NCBI GenBank assembly: GCA_965652145.1
Contig: CBFGTV010000110.1
Coordinates: 1 to 7,331, forward strand
DNA: 7,331 nt
Source of the DNA: CBFGTV01 sp965652145
Lineage (GTDB): Bacteria; Bacillota; Clostridia; Peptostreptococcales; Natronincolaceae
Direction: 5' to 3'
Position 1 is the first letter of the stretch. Every line of letters begins with the position of its first letter. The position numbers were made by a program, and so were the translations under genes. Shown piece after piece: positions 5,530-7,331 of this stretch. Under the pieces are notes generated by a model, which saw nothing but the letters and a program-made list of their open reading frames with translations, did no database searches and was not told the DNA's origin.

Positions 5530-5549
5530 GGGACTATAAAAATAGTCCC
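5530..5549 (-). terminator. Perfect 8-bp hairpin downstream of the truncated hydrolase, weak terminator candidate
   Basis: GGGACTAT and ATAGTCCC form a perfect stem with a 4-nt loop, 42 bp after the hydrolase stop. On the minus strand it is followed by ATAATGCTTTTT, so the T-run comes seven bases too late for a canonical terminator. It may terminate weakly or belong to the neighbouring repeat structure. Confidence 0.35.
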
Positions 5550-5590
5550 CAAGTCAGTTAGAAACCCTTAAAAAAGCGTAATACTTGATT

Positions 5591-6703
5591 TTAGCTATAG
5601 AAATTCCATATCACCAGTAACGCTATTAAGATACCTAACATCACCATCGATAAAATCGTCTGTCGCCTATTCCCTTTAGACGAATTGTAGGTATTTCGCT
5701 TTACCACTAAAAATAGCATCGTAATAAAGGCCAGTACTGTAAAGATAAGGTTGATGAAAAAATGTATTTTTATCTCATCATAGCTTCGGTTGTTATCCAT
5801 CACCATACGTGCGCTCAGTAACAAACAGTTACCTACGAGGGATATTCCTATAAAATTCAGCAGACCAAAATACATCCGCCCATTTTGAAAAGAAATTCTA
5901 TTCTTCTCTTTTCTAACAAGGCTACGTATCCATTGAATAAGATGAATCAACAACATCGTGATAAAATATAGCCCACATAGGGCGGCTGCAACAATGTATA
6001 GGATTAAAAAGGGCGTTGTTCTCCCTGCAGGAAGGGGCAGATAATCTGAGACCACTGAGGAAATTTGTATTACGCTGCCATTTTCCACCTGAAAATATAA
6101 TTGAGGGATGGGATCAAACATAGAGCTTCCAGAAGCTTTACGATACACATTGGGTGCCGTTTGGATGTATTCAGCAGTCTCTGTCATTTGACTGACTTGA
6201 ATTCGATTTTCTCCAATAGCCTCGACCTTTAAAGGGATAAAATAAGGATATAACTTAGCTACACTATGCTCTGGCCGTCGCGCCATCAGATATTTTCCCT
6301 CTAAGAGCTTTGCACCTAAACCCGTTCCTTCCATAGGGGTAATTGCTCCCCCCCGCTCTACAAGTGCCTTCGGTAAACCATAGCATAGATCGATTTCTCC
6401 CCCTTGATTCGTTAAGACAATTACTGCAAATCTTTCCTCTGGTACAAGATGGAAATTGCTTGAAAAGGCGATAGTATTACCTCCATGGGTTAACCCTCGT
6501 TTTTCCCCTGGGTACTCCCAAAAACCATGGGCAATATCTAGCATATTTTCGTTGGGCGTATAGCTTTGGGAAAGCATCTTATCTAAGGTTTCTCGTTTTT
6601 GAAATAAGGGGGTCTGCTCCTCAGGGAGAGGCATTAAGGCCATTGCAAAGGCTGCTAAATCTTCAACGGTGCCATTGGCAGCACCGCAGGGGTACAGTGA
6701 CAT
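5591..6703 (-). CDS. N-terminally truncated beta-lactamase-family serine hydrolase with C-terminal membrane domain
   Basis: The 370-codon frame encodes only the back half of a penicillin-binding/class C beta-lactamase-like hydrolase. It begins at LYPCGAANGTVEDLAAFAMAL (3-23), which in the family follows the catalytic core. It keeps the HGG box (73-75), the counterpart of KTG, followed by FHLVPEERFAVIVLTNQGG. Four hydrophobic segments near 231-255, 278-300, 313-334 and 348-369 would anchor it in the membrane. The SxxK nucleophile and YxN motifs, about 200 residues in relatives, are absent, so the product should be inactive. Family-like sequence may continue about 12 codons above the ATG (frame open to 6739, then TAG), implying that the ATG at 6703, with a GGAG 4 nt before it, is secondary. 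It adjoins a toxin-like gene fragment, suggesting deletion or recombination. Best read as a gene remnant. Confidence 0.75.
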   Translation of the reverse strand: MSLYPCGAANGTVEDLAAFAMALMPLPEEQTPLFQKRETLDKMLSQSYTPNENMLDIAHGFWEYPGEKRGLTHGGNTIAFSSNFHLVPEERFAVIVLTNQGGEIDLCYGLPKALVERGGAITPMEGTGLGAKLLEGKYLMARRPEHSVAKLYPYFIPLKVEAIGENRIQVSQMTETAEYIQTAPNVYRKASGSSMFDPIPQLYFQVENGSVIQISSVVSDYLPLPAGRTTPFLILYIVAAALCGLYFITMLLIHLIQWIRSLVRKEKNRISFQNGRMYFGLLNFIGISLVGNCLLLSARMVMDNNRSYDEIKIHFFINLIFTVLAFITMLFLVVKRNTYNSSKGNRRQTILSMVMLGILIALLVIWNFYS

Positions 6704-6722
6704 ATAGCTCCAAGAGGAGAGG

Positions 6723-7331
6723 CTAAACGCCCCTTCTCCCTATTACTCCTGGAGTGCTTACTGCTGGTATTGGTATTGATATGGATATACCACGGGATGG
6801 CTCCATCACCAAGCCCCCGCCATTTACATTGAATCTTCCTGTAAAATTTGGCCTTTTAAAGTTAATATCATAGGTCTTCATGGCCTGCTGATTGGCTTGT
6901 CCCCCGGTTTGGTTGATCATCATAAAGGGGGCAATTACTATTGTTTCTAGTGATGCCAGCAGCATTAGCCCTTCTTCTACCTTGGCTAGCTTTTCGTCAT
7001 CTCCGCCTAATGCTATATCTCTTAATGGGTTAAAGGCTTTTGTTTCTAAATCTCCCTTTGATGCATAGTTTATTTCTTCTATTCCTTCTCTTAGCTTTGA
7101 TGATGCTGCTGCTACTAATCCCAAGCCTGTTAATCCCGTGGCTATGGTGAGCCCTGTAACTGCTACTGAACCTATGGTTAACGCTGTGGCACTGGCTCCC
7201 AATGCTACGCCTATTGCTGGCACCATCATGGCTCCCACGCCTCCTGTTAATGCCACAAACATGCCTACTGCCGCTACCGCGGCCAACCCCAACACCGCTG
7301 CCCCTAGTATCTTACCCCAGCCTAGCTTTTT
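6723..7331 (-). CDS. Gly/Ala-rich hydrophobic protein, partial; resembles a polymorphic-toxin pre-toxin region
   Basis: The frame is open to the window edge, so the true start is upstream; 202 residues and a TAG stop are visible. From the edge it reads KKLGWGKILGAAV, then about 60 residues of Gly/Ala/Val/Thr-rich hydrophobic sequence, likely two or three membrane-associated helices. A charged linker and NPLRD (101-105) follow, then a second hydrophobic patch (LASLETIVIAPFMMI) and a polar tail ending PAVSTPGVIGRRGV. The layout resembles the hydrophobic pre-toxin part of large secreted clostridial polymorphic toxins, in which an NPxRD segment precedes the variable end, but I recognise no toxin fold and assign none. 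The last few residues may be out-of-frame sequence created by the junction with the truncated hydrolase 19 bp downstream. An internal GTG at 7295 is not a credible start. Function unknown. Confidence 0.55.
   Translation of the reverse strand, partial: KKLGWGKILGAAVLGLAAVAAVGMFVALTGGVGAMMVPAIGVALGASATALTIGSVAVTGLTIATGLTGLGLVAAASSKLREGIEEINYASKGDLETKAFNPLRDIALGGDDEKLAKVEEGLMLLASLETIVIAPFMMINQTGGQANQQAMKTYDINFKRPNFTGRFNVNGGGLVMEPSRGISISIPIPAVSTPGVIGRRGV

Noticed and set aside
5334..5561. Plus-strand 75-codon frame in the intergenic region
   Set aside because: No ribosome binding site, no recognisable motif, and it spans hairpins and inverted blocks; judged a chance frame in a possible element relic.
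5000..5600. T-box leader or CRISPR array in the long intergenic region
   Set aside because: No T-box consensus or regularly spaced repeats; the structured RNA matches the S-box consensus instead.
7260..7295. GTG at 7295 as the start of the toxin-like gene
   Set aside because: The frame stays open to the window edge with the same Gly/Ala-rich composition and no ribosome binding site precedes the GTG; the gene is 5'-truncated by the window.

Overview
The window looks like chromosomal DNA from a low-GC, strictly anaerobic Gram-positive bacterium of the Clostridia. Evidence: a tungsten-type aldehyde ferredoxin oxidoreductase, a SAM-I (S-box) riboswitch ending in a Firmicute-style intrinsic terminator, AGGAGG-type ribosome binding sites, a TTG start, and AT-rich intergenic DNA. 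Every convincing gene is on the minus strand, so transcription runs from high to low coordinates. No species can be named from the sequence alone.

Layout in transcription order. (1) 7331-6723: the open 3' part of a glycine/alanine-rich protein resembling the hydrophobic region of clostridial polymorphic-toxin-like proteins. It runs directly into (2) 6703-5591, the C-terminal half of a beta-lactamase-family serine hydrolase with four membrane helices. The catalytic front half is missing, so this looks like a rearrangement scar. (3) 5590-5264: no convincing gene; it holds hairpins and a pair of imperfect inverted ends that could be a small mobile-element relic. (4) 5263-4418: a complete regulated unit with a sigma-A-type promoter, a SAM-I riboswitch, an overlapping antiterminator/terminator, an extra 11-bp dyad, a TTG-started YbaK/ProX-type aminoacyl-tRNA deacylase, and a downstream hairpin terminator. 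(5) 4417-4040: a long AT-rich control region with a Fur-like dyad, a promoter candidate, three copies of a 10-bp direct repeat and a possible 32-codon ORF. (6) 4039-1: an operon encoding an acyltransferase (FabD/trans-AT-like), an aldehyde ferredoxin oxidoreductase, an acyl carrier protein and an enoyl-CoA hydratase. The last three are joined by ATGA and TAATG overlaps, and the hydratase runs off the left edge.

The most interesting system is the operon at 4039-1. A carrier protein, an acyltransferase-fold enzyme and a crotonase are the toolkit of a polyketide or specialised fatty-acyl pathway. The tightly coupled tungsten/iron-sulfur oxidoreductase is an unusual partner and suggests low-potential redox chemistry on a carrier-bound or carrier-released acyl group. 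The acyltransferase lacks the arginine that normally holds the malonyl carboxylate, so it may load or hydrolyse a monocarboxylic acyl group. The ketosynthase, if there is one, must lie left of the window. The second notable point is that a SAM riboswitch controls a tRNA-editing deacylase rather than an ordinary methionine gene.
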